Below, in pieces: positions 15,882-24,626 of a stretch of DNA of 40,894 bases. Both the position numbers and the translations under genes were made by a program. This DNA is from Acidobacteriota bacterium. GTDB lineage: Bacteria > Acidobacteriota > Vicinamibacteria > Marinacidobacterales > Marinacidobacteraceae. Every line of letters begins with the position of its first letter. Positions within the stretch are counted from its first letter, which is position 1. A model generated the notes under the pieces. It made no database searches, was not told the origin of the DNA, and saw nothing but the letters and a program-made list of their open reading frames with translations. The stretch is from positions 93,579 through 134,472 of the forward strand of contig JAJEFG010000107.1 of assembly GCA_022820545.1 (NCBI GenBank), in the 5' to 3' direction.

Positions 15882-18557
15882 TCAGTTGCCGAACGCGCTG
15901 CGGATGGCGGCGCGGACGTGGTCGTTCAGGGCCGGGAGGCCGCCCGGATCGGGACCCCCTCCCTCGGCGCGGTCGGCGCGGCCGCCGGCGCGGCCCCCGA
16001 TGGCCGCCGCCGCTTCCCGGAGGAGCCGGTCGGCCGGCAGCCGCTCGGCGACCTCGGGCGAGACCCCCAGGATGACCGCGGCGCGCCCGTCCCGGACGGC
16101 GGCTGAAACGGCGACCCAGGGACGGCCGTCCTGCCGGTCGCGGAACGCATCCATGAGCCGGCGGTGCTCGTTCTTGGAGACCCCGTCGAACGGGGGCGGC
16201 ATCCAGACGACAATGCCCGCGATGGTCTCGGTCCGGGCGGCCGCGCCGCCTCCCGGGGCCGGCGCTCCGCCTCCGCCGAGCGCAAGACGATCCTGGAGCC
16301 GTTCCACCTCGCGTTCCATGCGCCTCAGGTCGGAGCGCATCTTTTCCACCTTCCGCGCCACGTCCTCGGCGCGGGTGTTCGCCGCCCGTCCGATGTCGCC
16401 GAGCAGCCGCCGTCCGCGGACCACGTGTTCGACCGCCGGCCGGCCGGTGAGCGCCTCGATCCGCCGGACCCCGGCGGACACCGACTCCTCGGAGACGATG
16501 ACGAACAGTCCGGCCTGGCCCGTCGCCCCCAGATGGGTCCCGCCGCAGAGTTCGATGCTGAACTCGGGCACCTCGATGACACGGACTTCGGTCCCGTACT
16601 TGTCGCCGAAGAACGCCAGAGCGCCGCGGGCAAGCGCGGCATCGAGGGACATCACGCTCGCCAGCACTTCCCGGTCGGCCCGGATCTGCTCGTTGACCCG
16701 GCCTTCGATGGTCTCGATTTCGGCCGGGGTCAGCGCCGCGAAGTGGGTGAAGTCGAACCGCAACCGGTCCGGGGCGACGAGCGAGCCCGCCTGTTTCACG
16801 TGCGGCCCGAGGGTGTCCCGGAGCGCCGCGTGCAGGAGATGGGTCATGGTGTGGTGCTCGGCGGCGCCCCGGCGGCGGCTCCCGTCCACGAAGGCCTCGA
16901 CCGGTTCCCCGGCGCCGATGGAGCCCTCCCGCATGCGGACGGAGTGCACCACCAGGCCGTCGCGGTTCTGGGCGTCGAAGACCTCGGCGACCCCACCCGC
17001 CGAGCGGAGCAGCCCGCGGTCGCCGATCTGTCCGCCTCCCTCGGGATAGAACGGCGTCCGGTCGAGAATCAGCTCTCCGGCCGCGCCCTCGGGCAGCGCC
17101 GGGACGGGAACCGGCGCCTCGCCTTCGCCCGTGGCGAGCGTCGCGAGCACCCGGCACCCGTCCGCTTCCGTGCCGTCGTAGCCGAGAAAGCGGGTCGGCC
17201 CGGCGCCCGCGAGGTCGCGGTAGGCGGTGGAAGCCGCCGCGGGCTTGCCCTTCCACGACTCGCGCGCGCGTTCCCGCTGCTCCTGCATCCGGGCCTCGAA
17301 CGCCGCGTGGTCCACGGACATTCCGTGTTCCCGGGCGACTTCGTCCACGAGATCGAGAGGCAGCCCGAAGGTGTCGTAGAGGCGGAAGGCGTCATCGCCC
17401 GGCACTTCGGCGGCCTGGCGCACGGAATCCCGGGCGAGCACGCGCTCGAGCTGGGTCATCGCGGTCGAGAGCGTCCCCGAGAAGCGTTCCTCTTCGAACG
17501 CCGCGACGCGCAGGATGAGGTCCCGCGACAGGCCCAGTTCCGGCCACGCGTCCTCCATTCCGGAGATGGCGATCGCGGTGATTTCGGGCAGGACCGGCTC
17601 CGGCATTCCGGCCTTGCGCCCGAAACGCAGGGCCCGGCGGATGATATTGCGGAGCACGTACCCCCGGCCCTCGTTCGCCGGGAGAACGCCGTCCGCGATC
17701 AGGAACGCGGTGGCGCGCGCGTGGTCCGCGATCACCCGGGCCGCCGTCCGTACCGATCCGGGGTCCACCTCGTCGGAGGCGCGTTCCTCGACGGCGCGGA
17801 TGAGCGGGACGAACAGGTCGGTGTCGTAGTTCGAGTCCGCTCCCGAAAGCACCGCGGCGAGGCGCTCGAGCCCCATCCCGGTATCCACCGAGGGCGCGGG
17901 CAGCGGGTGCAGAACCCCCGCGTCGTCACGGTCGAACTGCATGAACACGAGGTTCCAGATCTCGAGATACCGGTCGTCCCCGCGGTACCCGGAACCCTGG
18001 TCGTAGTGGATCTCGGAGCAGGGGCCGCACGGCCCGGTATCGCCCATCGACCAGAAGTTCTCGGCCGCCGGGAGTGAGGCGATCCGGTCCTCCGGCAGGT
18101 ACGACTTCCAGATTTCGCGCGCCTCGTCGTCCGCTGGGGTGGTCTCGTCACCCGCGAAGACGGACGCGGAGAGCCGTCCCGGGTCGAGTCCCAGGTCCCG
18201 GGTCAGGAACTCCCAGGCGAGGGCGACGGCCTCTTCCTTGAAGTAGTCGCCGAAGGAGAAGTTCCCCAGCATCTCGAAGAAGGTGTGGTGCCGCGCGGTC
18301 AGGCCCACGTTCTCGAGGTCGTTGTGCTTGCCGCCGGCGCGGACGCATTTCTGGACACTGACCGCACGGGGTTTCGGCGGCGTCTCGCGCCCCAGGAAGT
18401 AGTTCTTGAACTGGTTCATCCCGGCGTTCGCGAACAGCAGCGTCGGGTCGTCCCGCGGAACGAGCGGCGAACTCTTGACCACCAGGTGGTCCCGGGCCGC
18501 GAAGAAGTCGAGGAACGCCCGCCGCAGTCCGGACCCGGTGCTTGGTACGGAGGTCAT
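15882..18557 (-). CDS. alaS: Alanyl-tRNA synthetase
   Basis: Charges tRNA-Ala; at 891 residues it is complete. The N-terminal class II core begins LRRAFLDFFAARDHLVVKSS and contains NAGMNQFK and the TARHHTFFEMLGNFSFGDYFK region. The editing domain carries the zinc-binding HHTMTHLLH and CGGTHLGATG motifs. A coiled coil (ARKVEKMRSDLRRMEREVERL) leads to the C-Ala domain, which ends with GGRAGGRADRAEGGGPDP. ATG at 18557 is chosen because it overlaps the recX stop as ATGA and begins right before the family N-terminus; an upstream frame extension is recX-antiphase sequence. The recX-alaS order is widespread, though recA itself is not adjacent here. Confidence 0.97.
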   Translation of the reverse strand: MTSVPSTGSGLRRAFLDFFAARDHLVVKSSPLVPRDDPTLLFANAGMNQFKNYFLGRETPPKPRAVSVQKCVRAGGKHNDLENVGLTARHHTFFEMLGNFSFGDYFKEEAVALAWEFLTRDLGLDPGRLSASVFAGDETTPADDEAREIWKSYLPEDRIASLPAAENFWSMGDTGPCGPCSEIHYDQGSGYRGDDRYLEIWNLVFMQFDRDDAGVLHPLPAPSVDTGMGLERLAAVLSGADSNYDTDLFVPLIRAVEERASDEVDPGSVRTAARVIADHARATAFLIADGVLPANEGRGYVLRNIIRRALRFGRKAGMPEPVLPEITAIAISGMEDAWPELGLSRDLILRVAAFEEERFSGTLSTAMTQLERVLARDSVRQAAEVPGDDAFRLYDTFGLPLDLVDEVAREHGMSVDHAAFEARMQEQRERARESWKGKPAAASTAYRDLAGAGPTRFLGYDGTEADGCRVLATLATGEGEAPVPVPALPEGAAGELILDRTPFYPEGGGQIGDRGLLRSAGGVAEVFDAQNRDGLVVHSVRMREGSIGAGEPVEAFVDGSRRRGAAEHHTMTHLLHAALRDTLGPHVKQAGSLVAPDRLRFDFTHFAALTPAEIETIEGRVNEQIRADREVLASVMSLDAALARGALAFFGDKYGTEVRVIEVPEFSIELCGGTHLGATGQAGLFVIVSEESVSAGVRRIEALTGRPAVEHVVRGRRLLGDIGRAANTRAEDVARKVEKMRSDLRRMEREVERLQDRLALGGGGAPAPGGGAAARTETIAGIVVWMPPPFDGVSKNEHRRLMDAFRDRQDGRPWVAVSAAVRDGRAAVILGVSPEVAERLPADRLLREAAAAIGGRAGGRADRAEGGGPDPGGLPALNDHVRAAIRSAFGN

Positions 18558-19108
18558 GTCCCGAGTTCCGGGTCGCGCTCCTGTTCGAGCGGCCGGCCGT
18601 CCGCGAGGACGGCATGGCGCGCCGCCTCCCACGAATACCCGCGCGCGACCAGCCGCCGGAAGAGGCGGGCGGACTCCTTCCGTCGCTCCGCGGGCGGTAC
18701 TGCGCCGTGCCCGCCCGGCTCATCCAGAGGCGAAGCCGGCTGCAGCCGCTTGAGCGCGATCACGGCGCGCTCACCCTCCGCGCCCTCGGGAAACTCCGTT
18801 CGGATGGCCTCGAGCGCCAGGTGTTCGGGAATCCGGCGCCGCCGCAGGTGGGCCCGCACCTTGAGCGGTCCCTGGTGCTTCGTCCGGGCCTGGGTCCGGG
18901 CGACCGCTTCCGCCAGCGAGCGGTCGTCGAGGTAGCGGCGTTCCCGGAGCCGGGCGATGGCCGCCTCGACCTCGGGTTCGCCGAAGTCGCGCGCCAGCAG
19001 CTTCATCCGGACTTCCCCCTCGCTGAGGTCCCGCCGCGCCAGCAGGCCGACGGCGGCGCCCCACGCCGTGCCCGGACGGGCGGAGGGCGGGTTCGCGGTT
19101 CGGGACAT
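18554..19108 (-). CDS. recX: Regulatory protein RecX
   Basis: RecX binds RecA filaments and limits recombinase activity. The product has 184 residues, somewhat longer than the usual 150-170 because of a Pro/Gly-rich insertion near residues 119-133. The three-helix repeats are visible: GLLARRDLSEGEVRMKLLARDF, EVEAAIARLRERRYLDDRSLAEAVAR, and the terminal FRRLVARGYSWEAARHAVL. The ATG at 19108 is chosen; the frame continues upstream into the kinase gene without family support. Its stop overlaps the alaS start. Confidence 0.88.
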   Translation of the reverse strand: MSRTANPPSARPGTAWGAAVGLLARRDLSEGEVRMKLLARDFGEPEVEAAIARLRERRYLDDRSLAEAVARTQARTKHQGPLKVRAHLRRRRIPEHLALEAIRTEFPEGAEGERAVIALKRLQPASPLDEPGGHGAVPPAERRKESARLFRRLVARGYSWEAARHAVLADGRPLEQERDPELGT

Positions 19109-19151
19109 GGATGGGAGAGTAACGCGGGACTTTCCCTGAGCCAGCAGCCTG

Positions 19152-20081
19152 CTAGGCCCCACAGTGTGCGCACCGCGTTGCCTCGGGGTGGCGCCGGCGG
19201 CCGCAGTTCCAGCAGTTGCGCGGGGGCCGCTCCGCCTCCTGGATCCGGTCGATCACCGCCTGCCGCTCTTCGGGCGCGGGACCGAACGAGGCCAGCTCGC
19301 GAAGATCGCTGAGCATGCTCTCGGCGGTGGCGTAACGGTTCGAGACCCGCGGGGCGAGCGCCTTCGCGACCACCGCGTCGAGTTCTCTCGCAACCGACGG
19401 GTTGTGCCGCCCGGGGTGTTCGTTGCCCCCGGCCTCGACGAGGGCCCGCTGCCGCTCCGGGTCGGGGTCCTGGTAGGGCAGGTCGCCGGTGAGCATCTGG
19501 TAGAGGACCACGCCGACCGAATACACGTCGGAGGCGAAGACCGCCTCGGCGTGGAACTGTTCGGGCGCCAGGTAGTAGGGATTGCCGATCTGGTGGGCGC
19601 CATGCTCGGCGACATGGACCGTCCGGGCCATTCCGAAATCCGTGATCTTGGCGATGTCCCCGGAGAGCAGGATGTTGTCCGCGCTGATGTCGCCGTGGAG
19701 CAACTGGCGATCGTGGGCGTGGGCGAGACCGGCAAGCACCTGGCGGGCGATTCGCGTCGAGACGGTCGCCGAAAGCGGAGCCTCGTCGTCGAGACGCCGG
19801 GCGAGTGACCGCCCCTCCACCCATTCCATGACGACGAACAGCGTGTCCTCGTCCTCGTTGCAGGCGAGGAGGCGCACGATGTTCGGATGTTCGAGCGCGG
19901 CCAGCAGGCGCGATTCACGCAGGATCGCCTCCCGCCCCGCAGGGGATTGGTCGTGGGGAACCTTGATGGCCCGGAGCTTTTCCAGGAAGACGTCCCGGAC
20001 GAGATAGACCGCCCCGAACGTCCCGCGGCCAAGGCTCTTGTGGATCTCGTAGTTCCCGATCCGCTGTCCGAGCAGAAACAT
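19152..20081 (-). CDS. Cytosolic Ser/Thr protein kinase with C-terminal zinc ribbon
   Basis: A 309-residue eukaryotic-like (Hanks-type) kinase. The glycine loop is LGRGTFGAV, the ATP lysine is K40 (RAIKV), the catalytic loop is HGDISADN with D131 and N136, the metal-binding DFG is at 148-150, APE is in YYLAPEQF, and [15 protein letters not shown] follows. G130 replaces the Arg of the usual HRD, so it is a non-RD kinase and need not depend on activation-loop phosphorylation. There is no transmembrane helix or PASTA domain. The C-terminus carries CWNC...CAHC (C290, C293, C304, C307), a zinc-ribbon-like knuckle. It is the gene after rsmE, 11 bases from its stop, in the grpE-dnaJ-prmA-rsmE series. 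The substrate is unknown. Confidence 0.93.
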   Translation of the reverse strand: MFLLGQRIGNYEIHKSLGRGTFGAVYLVRDVFLEKLRAIKVPHDQSPAGREAILRESRLLAALEHPNIVRLLACNEDEDTLFVVMEWVEGRSLARRLDDEAPLSATVSTRIARQVLAGLAHAHDRQLLHGDISADNILLSGDIAKITDFGMARTVHVAEHGAHQIGNPYYLAPEQFHAEAVFASDVYSVGVVLYQMLTGDLPYQDPDPERQRALVEAGGNEHPGRHNPSVARELDAVVAKALAPRVSNRYATAESMLSDLRELASFGPAPEERQAVIDRIQEAERPPRNCWNCGRRRHPEATRCAHCGA

Positions 20082-20092
20082 CGGATTCGATG

Positions 20093-20812
20093 CTACTCCG
20101 CCGGCCGGAGCAGCAGGGCGGCCGCCACCACCGCGGCCGTTCCGGTCCGCAGAATCCGCTCCCCGAGGTCGAGGCGGCGGAATCCGTGCCGATGGGCGTC
20201 CTCGAGTTCGCCGGTCGAGAAACCGCCTTCGGGTCCGACGGCGAGGACGCGGCCACCGGCCGCTCGAGGGCCGGGGACGCCCTTTGGGACCGCGATCGTC
20301 GTTCGGGGCGAGGCGATCCAGCGATCGGGCGCCAGGTTGCCCCGGAGCCAGCTTGCGAACGGGGCCGGCGCCGCTACCGAGGGCACGGTGGCCCGCCCCG
20401 ACTGGCGCGTCCCGGACAGGGCCGCGGCGCGCCAGCGGGCGAGTCTGGCGGGGGTCGCGCGTCCCTCCGCGTGCTCGCTGGTCAGCGGGACGATCGTGCC
20501 GGCCCCGATTTCGGCGAGCTGGCGGGCGATGCCGGTCAGGCCGTCGCCCTTGGGGACCGCCACGCCAACCTCGAGGCGAATCTCCGGTTCCCTCGCCGGG
20601 AGTGCCGCGCCGCGCTCCACCAGGCAGCGCGCCTCGGCGTCCACTCCGACGAACCGGGCCGAGAACGCGTTGCCGGCGCCGTCGAAGATCTCGATATCCG
20701 CACCCGGGCGGAGGCGCAGCACCCTCAGCAGATGGTGCGTTTCCGCCGCGTCAAGCCGCAGGTCGCGGGAATCTGCCGCCTGCGGGGCCCAGAAGCGGCG
20801 AACGGCGCCCAT
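20093..20812 (-). CDS. rsmE: 16S rRNA (uracil1498-N3)-methyltransferase
   Basis: Methylates U1498 in helix 44 of 16S rRNA using S-adenosylmethionine. The protein has 239 residues. An N-terminal PUA-like domain contains RRFW and the HHLLRVLRLRPGADIEIFDGAG segment. The SPOUT methyltransferase domain shows VAVPKGD, TSEHAEGRA, LAVGPEGGFSTGELE and the knot region LGERILRTGTAAVVA. The ATG start is two bases after the prmA stop, so the two methyltransferases are likely translationally coupled. The usual ET of the RILRTETA motif reads GT here, a mild deviation. Confidence 0.93.
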   Translation of the reverse strand: MGAVRRFWAPQAADSRDLRLDAAETHHLLRVLRLRPGADIEIFDGAGNAFSARFVGVDAEARCLVERGAALPAREPEIRLEVGVAVPKGDGLTGIARQLAEIGAGTIVPLTSEHAEGRATPARLARWRAAALSGTRQSGRATVPSVAAPAPFASWLRGNLAPDRWIASPRTTIAVPKGVPGPRAAGGRVLAVGPEGGFSTGELEDAHRHGFRRLDLGERILRTGTAAVVAAALLLRPAE

Positions 20813-20814
20813 CG

Positions 20815-21723
20815 TCAGGGCCCGGACACCGCCGTTTCGTTCCGGTCCCCGGGCGGCGTCCGGCGCTCCAGGACGGCGGCTGCCCAGGTGTCGGTTCCGG
20901 GGGATTCGGGAAGCTCCAGCCGGGTTTCCACGGTCCGGAGTTCCTTCGGGGGAAACGCGTCCAGGACGCGGGACGCCTCCCCGTGGAGAAAGCCGGAGAC
21001 CAGGACCCGCCCCCCCGGCCGCAGGCGCGGCCTGGCGAAACTCCAGAAGTCGGTCAGGGCGTCGGCCGACAGATTGGCGAGGATCACGTCGAAGCCGGCC
21101 GGGGCGAGCGCGCGCAGCTCGGCCGCCAGCGCCGGGTCCCGGTAGTCACCCTCACGGAGACGGATTGTGCCCGCTACGCCGTTTGCGGCGGCGGTTTCCG
21201 CCGCCACGCGGACCGCTATGGGATCCCGGTCGAGCGCCGCCACCGGTTCGGCGCCGAGCAGGGCCGCGGCAACGGCCAGGATTCCCGAGCCGGTCCCGAT
21301 GTCGAGGACCCGGGTCCGGGAACGCCGGGAGCGGAGGTGCTCCTCCAGGGACTCCAGCACCATCCGCGTCGTGGGGTGCGTTCCGGTGCCGAAGGCCGGT
21401 CCGGGCGTGAGCAGCAGCGACCGGAGCCCCGGTTCCGGGAGAACGTGCGGCGGGTGGATGAAGAAGCCGCCGGTTCGGACTCCGCGAAAGAAGTCGCGAT
21501 AGGGAGCGGTCCAGTCGCGCGGCGGTTCCGGCGGTGGGAGGCGCAGCGCGTCGCCCGGGTCCACCGGAGCCTCGCTCCCGGCCCCGCTGGCCGGGGAACG
21601 GGCGAGTTCCCGGAACCGGGCGGCGATGCGGGTGCGGGCGCCCTCCGAACCGAACCAGAGACGGACCCGTTCTTCGTCGCCGGCCGATTCGGAGGCGCCG
21701 AGGAAGTCGTCCTCGTCCGCCAC
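20815..21723 (-). CDS. prmA: Ribosomal protein L11 methyltransferase (start uncertain)
   Basis: Trimethylates ribosomal protein L11. Visible in 302 residues are an L11-binding N-terminal part and a Rossmann methyltransferase domain with PGPAFGTGTHPTTRMVLE, LDIGTGSGILAVAAALLGA, a DRDPIAVRVA ribose-binding segment and VILANLSADAL. GTG at 21723 is the only conventional start, but the N-terminal domain looks 20-30 residues short. In-frame codons upstream encode YPLDLHGVLSRAGWEGV, which fits the family N-terminus, yet that stretch contains no ATG, GTG or TTG back to the dnaJ stop. A CTG or other unusual start is possible. The 137-base gap to dnaJ is otherwise out of keeping with this tight operon. 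Confidence 0.9.
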   Translation of the reverse strand: MADEDDFLGASESAGDEERVRLWFGSEGARTRIAARFRELARSPASGAGSEAPVDPGDALRLPPPEPPRDWTAPYRDFFRGVRTGGFFIHPPHVLPEPGLRSLLLTPGPAFGTGTHPTTRMVLESLEEHLRSRRSRTRVLDIGTGSGILAVAAALLGAEPVAALDRDPIAVRVAAETAAANGVAGTIRLREGDYRDPALAAELRALAPAGFDVILANLSADALTDFWSFARPRLRPGGRVLVSGFLHGEASRVLDAFPPKELRTVETRLELPESPGTDTWAAAVLERRTPPGDRNETAVSGP

Positions 21724-21860
21724 GACGCCTTCCCAGCCCGCCCGCGACAGGACGCCGTGCAGGTCGAGCGGATAGGTGGTTCCTCCCCGGCGACCGCCTT
21801 CCGCCGGATCCGCCGGACGGGCGGCGCTCGGTTTCCGGGTGTTCGTCGTTGCGAGTCCGG

Positions 21861-23060
21861 TCAGGAAAAGATGCGGTCGAAGAAGGACGACCGGGATTTG
21901 CCCGCGCCGTCCCCGTTCGCTTCGGCGTTGCCGCGGGCGTCCCGCTCCCCGGCGGGGGGATGCTGTCCGGCCGGCGCCGAAGAGGCTTTGGGCGGCGGGC
22001 CGATTTCTTCGGCGAGGGCCTCGACCGCCGCCCGCGATCGGTCGCTCAGTTTCCGCGGCACCTCGACGAGGATGCGCACCAGGTGACTGCCGCGGCCCCG
22101 GCCCCGGAGGGCAGGGAACCCCTTGTTCCGCAGGCGGAGGATCGTGTGCGGCTGCGTGCCGGCAGGGATGCGCAGCGTCTCCTCCCCCCAGATGGTTGCG
22201 ATCGGAATCTCGGTGCCGAGGACCGCCTGGGGAAAACTGATGGTGGCTTCCCCGAGGACGTCGCTGTCTTCGCGGCGCAGCCCCCGCCGGGGCCGGACAT
22301 GGACCCGGACGTAGAGGTCACCGGGCGGCCCGCCGCGGGCGCCGGGTTCCCCCTCGCCGGGGACGCGCAACTGGTTCCCGTCGGCGATCCCCGCGGGGAG
22401 CCTGACCGTGATCTCCCGTTCCCGCGGGGTCCGCCCGTTGCCGGCGCACTCCCGGCAGGGATCGCGAACGATCTTCCCGGCGCCGCCACAGCCGGAGCAG
22501 GTGCGGCTCATGACCATGAAGCCGCGGGAAAAGGTCTCCTGGCCGCGCCCGCCGCACCGGCCGCAGAGGATCGGCTGCTTGCCGGCCTCGACCCCGCTTC
22601 CCCGGCAGGAATCGCAGGGTTCCGCACGCGAGACGAGGATCCGCTTGCCGCTGTCTTCCTTCGGCTCGTCGAAATCGATGCTCAGCTCGTACTGGATGTC
22701 GCGTCCGCGCGCGGGGCCGTGCCGGTCCCCGCCCCCGAACATCTCCCCGAACAGGTCGAAGACACTGCCGCGGAACAGGTCCTGGAAGTCCGCGAAGATC
22801 TCGCTGTTCACCGGCTGCCCGGCGCCGCCGACGCCGGCGTGGCCGAAACGGTCGTAGCGGGACCGCTTTTCCGGATCACCGAGGACGCCGTAGGCCTCGG
22901 AGGCCTCCTTGAACTGATCCTCGGCGGACTTGTCGCCGGGATTGCGATCGGGGTGATAGCGGACCGCGAGCTTCCGGTATGCCTTCTTGATTTCGTCCGA
23001 ACTCGCGTCCCGGCCGACGCCGAGCACGTCGTAGTAGTCGCGCTGCGCGGTGCCGGGCAT
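21861..23060 (-). CDS. dnaJ: Chaperone protein DnaJ
   Basis: The type I Hsp40 co-chaperone stimulates DnaK ATPase and delivers substrates. It has 399 residues. The J domain (RDYYDVLGVGRDASSDEIKKAYR, with HPD in RYHPDRNPGD) is followed by a Gly/Phe region (GGAGQ...DLFGEMFGGG) and four zinc repeats: CDSCRGSG, CGRCGGRG, CSGCGGAG, CRECAGNG. The substrate-binding domain and a charged C-terminal tail complete it. ATG at 23060 (MPGTAQRDYYDVLG) is chosen over in-frame upstream codons that overlap grpE. It starts seven bases after the grpE stop. dnaK is not in the window. Confidence 0.96.
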   Translation of the reverse strand: MPGTAQRDYYDVLGVGRDASSDEIKKAYRKLAVRYHPDRNPGDKSAEDQFKEASEAYGVLGDPEKRSRYDRFGHAGVGGAGQPVNSEIFADFQDLFRGSVFDLFGEMFGGGDRHGPARGRDIQYELSIDFDEPKEDSGKRILVSRAEPCDSCRGSGVEAGKQPILCGRCGGRGQETFSRGFMVMSRTCSGCGGAGKIVRDPCRECAGNGRTPREREITVRLPAGIADGNQLRVPGEGEPGARGGPPGDLYVRVHVRPRRGLRREDSDVLGEATISFPQAVLGTEIPIATIWGEETLRIPAGTQPHTILRLRNKGFPALRGRGRGSHLVRILVEVPRKLSDRSRAAVEALAEEIGPPPKASSAPAGQHPPAGERDARGNAEANGDGAGKSRSSFFDRIFS

Positions 23061-23067
23061 GTCTGGA

Positions 23068-23802
23068 TCAGGCGGAGAGAGGCTCGGCGGCGGATCCCGG
23101 TGTCGCGGGATCCTCGGCCGATCCTCCGTCACCGTCGTCGCCGGTGTCGGCGCCGCCCTCCCTGGTTCCCGCGGGCTTCGGAGACGCGCCCGCCACGATC
23201 ACGGTGGCCGGGCGGATCACGCGGCCGTCGAGGAGGTATCCCCGGCGCAACACTTCGGCTACGTCGCCTTCGCGCTGCCCCGGCCCGGCCGGAACCTCCT
23301 GCACCGCCTCGTGCACGCGGGGATCGAAGGGCGCGCCGTCCGCTTCGATCTCGAGCAGCCCCTGGCGCGTCAGCGTGTCCTGGAAACGGCGCAGCACCAG
23401 GCGGACACCCTCGGAGAGCCCCCGGACCACGTTCCCGGCCGGGTCTTCGCGGTCGTCGTCCCAGCGCTCGGTGCTTTTCTCCACCTCGAGGGCGGCGCGG
23501 TGGAGGTCGTCCAGCACGGGCAGCAGCGCGGAGCAGACCTCCTCGGTGGCGCGCGACCGGAACTCGGCCCGTTCGTTCCGGGCTCTCCGGCGCACGTTCG
23601 CGAGGTCCGCCTGCGCCCGTCGCGCCAGGTCCTTCGCGTCGGTGAGTTCCCGGCTGAGGACGGCGATCCGGCTCTGCAGCTCCTCGATCCCGGAGAGCTC
23701 CTCCGCCTCCGGCAAACCCGCGGAATCCGCCTCCGCGGCGCCGTTCGCCCCGGGGGCTTCCGCGAGTGGCTCGGGCGGTTCTCCCTGTGAGGAATCGTTC
23801 AT
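23068..23802 (-). CDS. grpE: Nucleotide exchange factor GrpE
   Basis: Releases ADP from DnaK. The product has 244 residues, longer than the usual 200 because of acidic low-complexity tails at both ends. A long N-terminal coiled coil (ELQSRIAVLSRELTDAKDLARRAQADLANVRRRA) leads to LLPVLDDLHRAAL. The C-terminal beta domain contains LLEIEADGAPFDPRVHEAVQ and VLRRGYLLDGRVIRPATVIVA. ATG at 23802 has a good Shine-Dalgarno (AGGAG, seven bases upstream). An in-frame extension upstream is antiphase to the ligase gene. No CIRCE element is visible before it. Confidence 0.95.
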   Translation of the reverse strand: MNDSSQGEPPEPLAEAPGANGAAEADSAGLPEAEELSGIEELQSRIAVLSRELTDAKDLARRAQADLANVRRRARNERAEFRSRATEEVCSALLPVLDDLHRAALEVEKSTERWDDDREDPAGNVVRGLSEGVRLVLRRFQDTLTRQGLLEIEADGAPFDPRVHEAVQEVPAGPGQREGDVAEVLRRGYLLDGRVIRPATVIVAGASPKPAGTREGGADTGDDGDGGSAEDPATPGSAAEPLSA

Positions 23803-23837
23803 CAATCGCTCCTGAGGATCGGTCGGAAACGGGGAAA

Positions 23838-24626
23838 TCAGACTAGCACGCGATGCGCCGCGTCCCGGCGGAACGCGGCGTCGAGGGCGGCGGCCACTGC
23901 TTCGACGGAGGGTGGCGCGTCCCGCGGGCCCCGGGCCGGGAGTTCGGAGAGGCCGACCGCGTCCACGGGGGAGTCCGCCGGCAGCCCGGCCAACGCGTTC
24001 GTGAGGGCCCGGTCCACCGTCCAGGGGATCGAACCGTGCTGGAGAAAAGCGCCCCGGCGCCAACGCTGGGCGCCGGCCACCAGCTTGCGGCCTCGCGCCG
24101 TGATCTCGTGGCCGGTAGCCACGGCGTGACAGGGCAGCCGGGGTGAGGCGGTGTCCGGGGGCAGGGCGCCGGCCGGCGGAGGGTCGAGGCTCACGAAACG
24201 GGAAAGACCCCTCCAGATGGATCCCATGACCCGGAGGTACGCCGCCCGGACCCCGGTGGCCCAGCCGCGGGGCGCCGCGAAGGCATAGGTGAGTTCGTCC
24301 GGCAGGTGGAGCAGCGCCCGGCCTCCGGTGGGACGGCGAACCCACGGGACTCCGAAGGTGGCGAGCGCCTCCGGATCGGTGGCCTCCCCGGCGGCCTGTC
24401 CGTGCCCGAGGGTCAGCGTCGGCCGGGACCAGCGGTAAAGACGCAGGGCCGGAGGCGCTCCCGCCGCGGCCTCCTCGAGGAGGGCCTGGTCGCGCCGCAT
24501 GTTCGCCGGTCCGTCGGCCGGAGCCTCCCACTCCGCGAACAGGCGCAGTTCTCCGCCGGACACGGGAGAGTCGGCGTTCACCTTCCGCTCGCTTGCCGCC
24601 CGGTACCGTTCCGGCGGATCACGCAA
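23838..24626 (-). CDS. Lipoate-protein ligase A family protein
   Basis: A member of the biotin/lipoate ligase (LplA/LipM) fold that attaches lipoate or octanoate to lipoyl domains. In 262 residues it has [20 protein letters not shown] (the R(R/P)xxGGGAVxH region), a cysteine at LPCHAVATG, and [23 protein letters not shown], where GRK carries the conserved catalytic lysine. The small C-terminal accessory domain of E. coli LplA is absent, as in LipM/LipL-type transferases. The start is uncertain: TTG at 24626 overlaps the ald stop by eight bases, while GTG at 24581 would lose 15 residues without family support. It is 35 bases upstream of grpE. Ligase versus octanoyltransferase cannot be decided from sequence. 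Confidence 0.85.
   Translation of the reverse strand: MRDPPERYRAASERKVNADSPVSGGELRLFAEWEAPADGPANMRRDQALLEEAAAGAPPALRLYRWSRPTLTLGHGQAAGEATDPEALATFGVPWVRRPTGGRALLHLPDELTYAFAAPRGWATGVRAAYLRVMGSIWRGLSRFVSLDPPPAGALPPDTASPRLPCHAVATGHEITARGRKLVAGAQRWRRGAFLQHGSIPWTVDRALTNALAGLPADSPVDAVGLSELPARGPRDAPPSVEAVAAALDAAFRRDAAHRVLV

Noticed and set aside
23803-23837. CIRCE/HrcA operator before grpE
   Set aside because: Only a GTGCTAG half-site resembles it; there is no GAGTGCTAA partner at the right distance.
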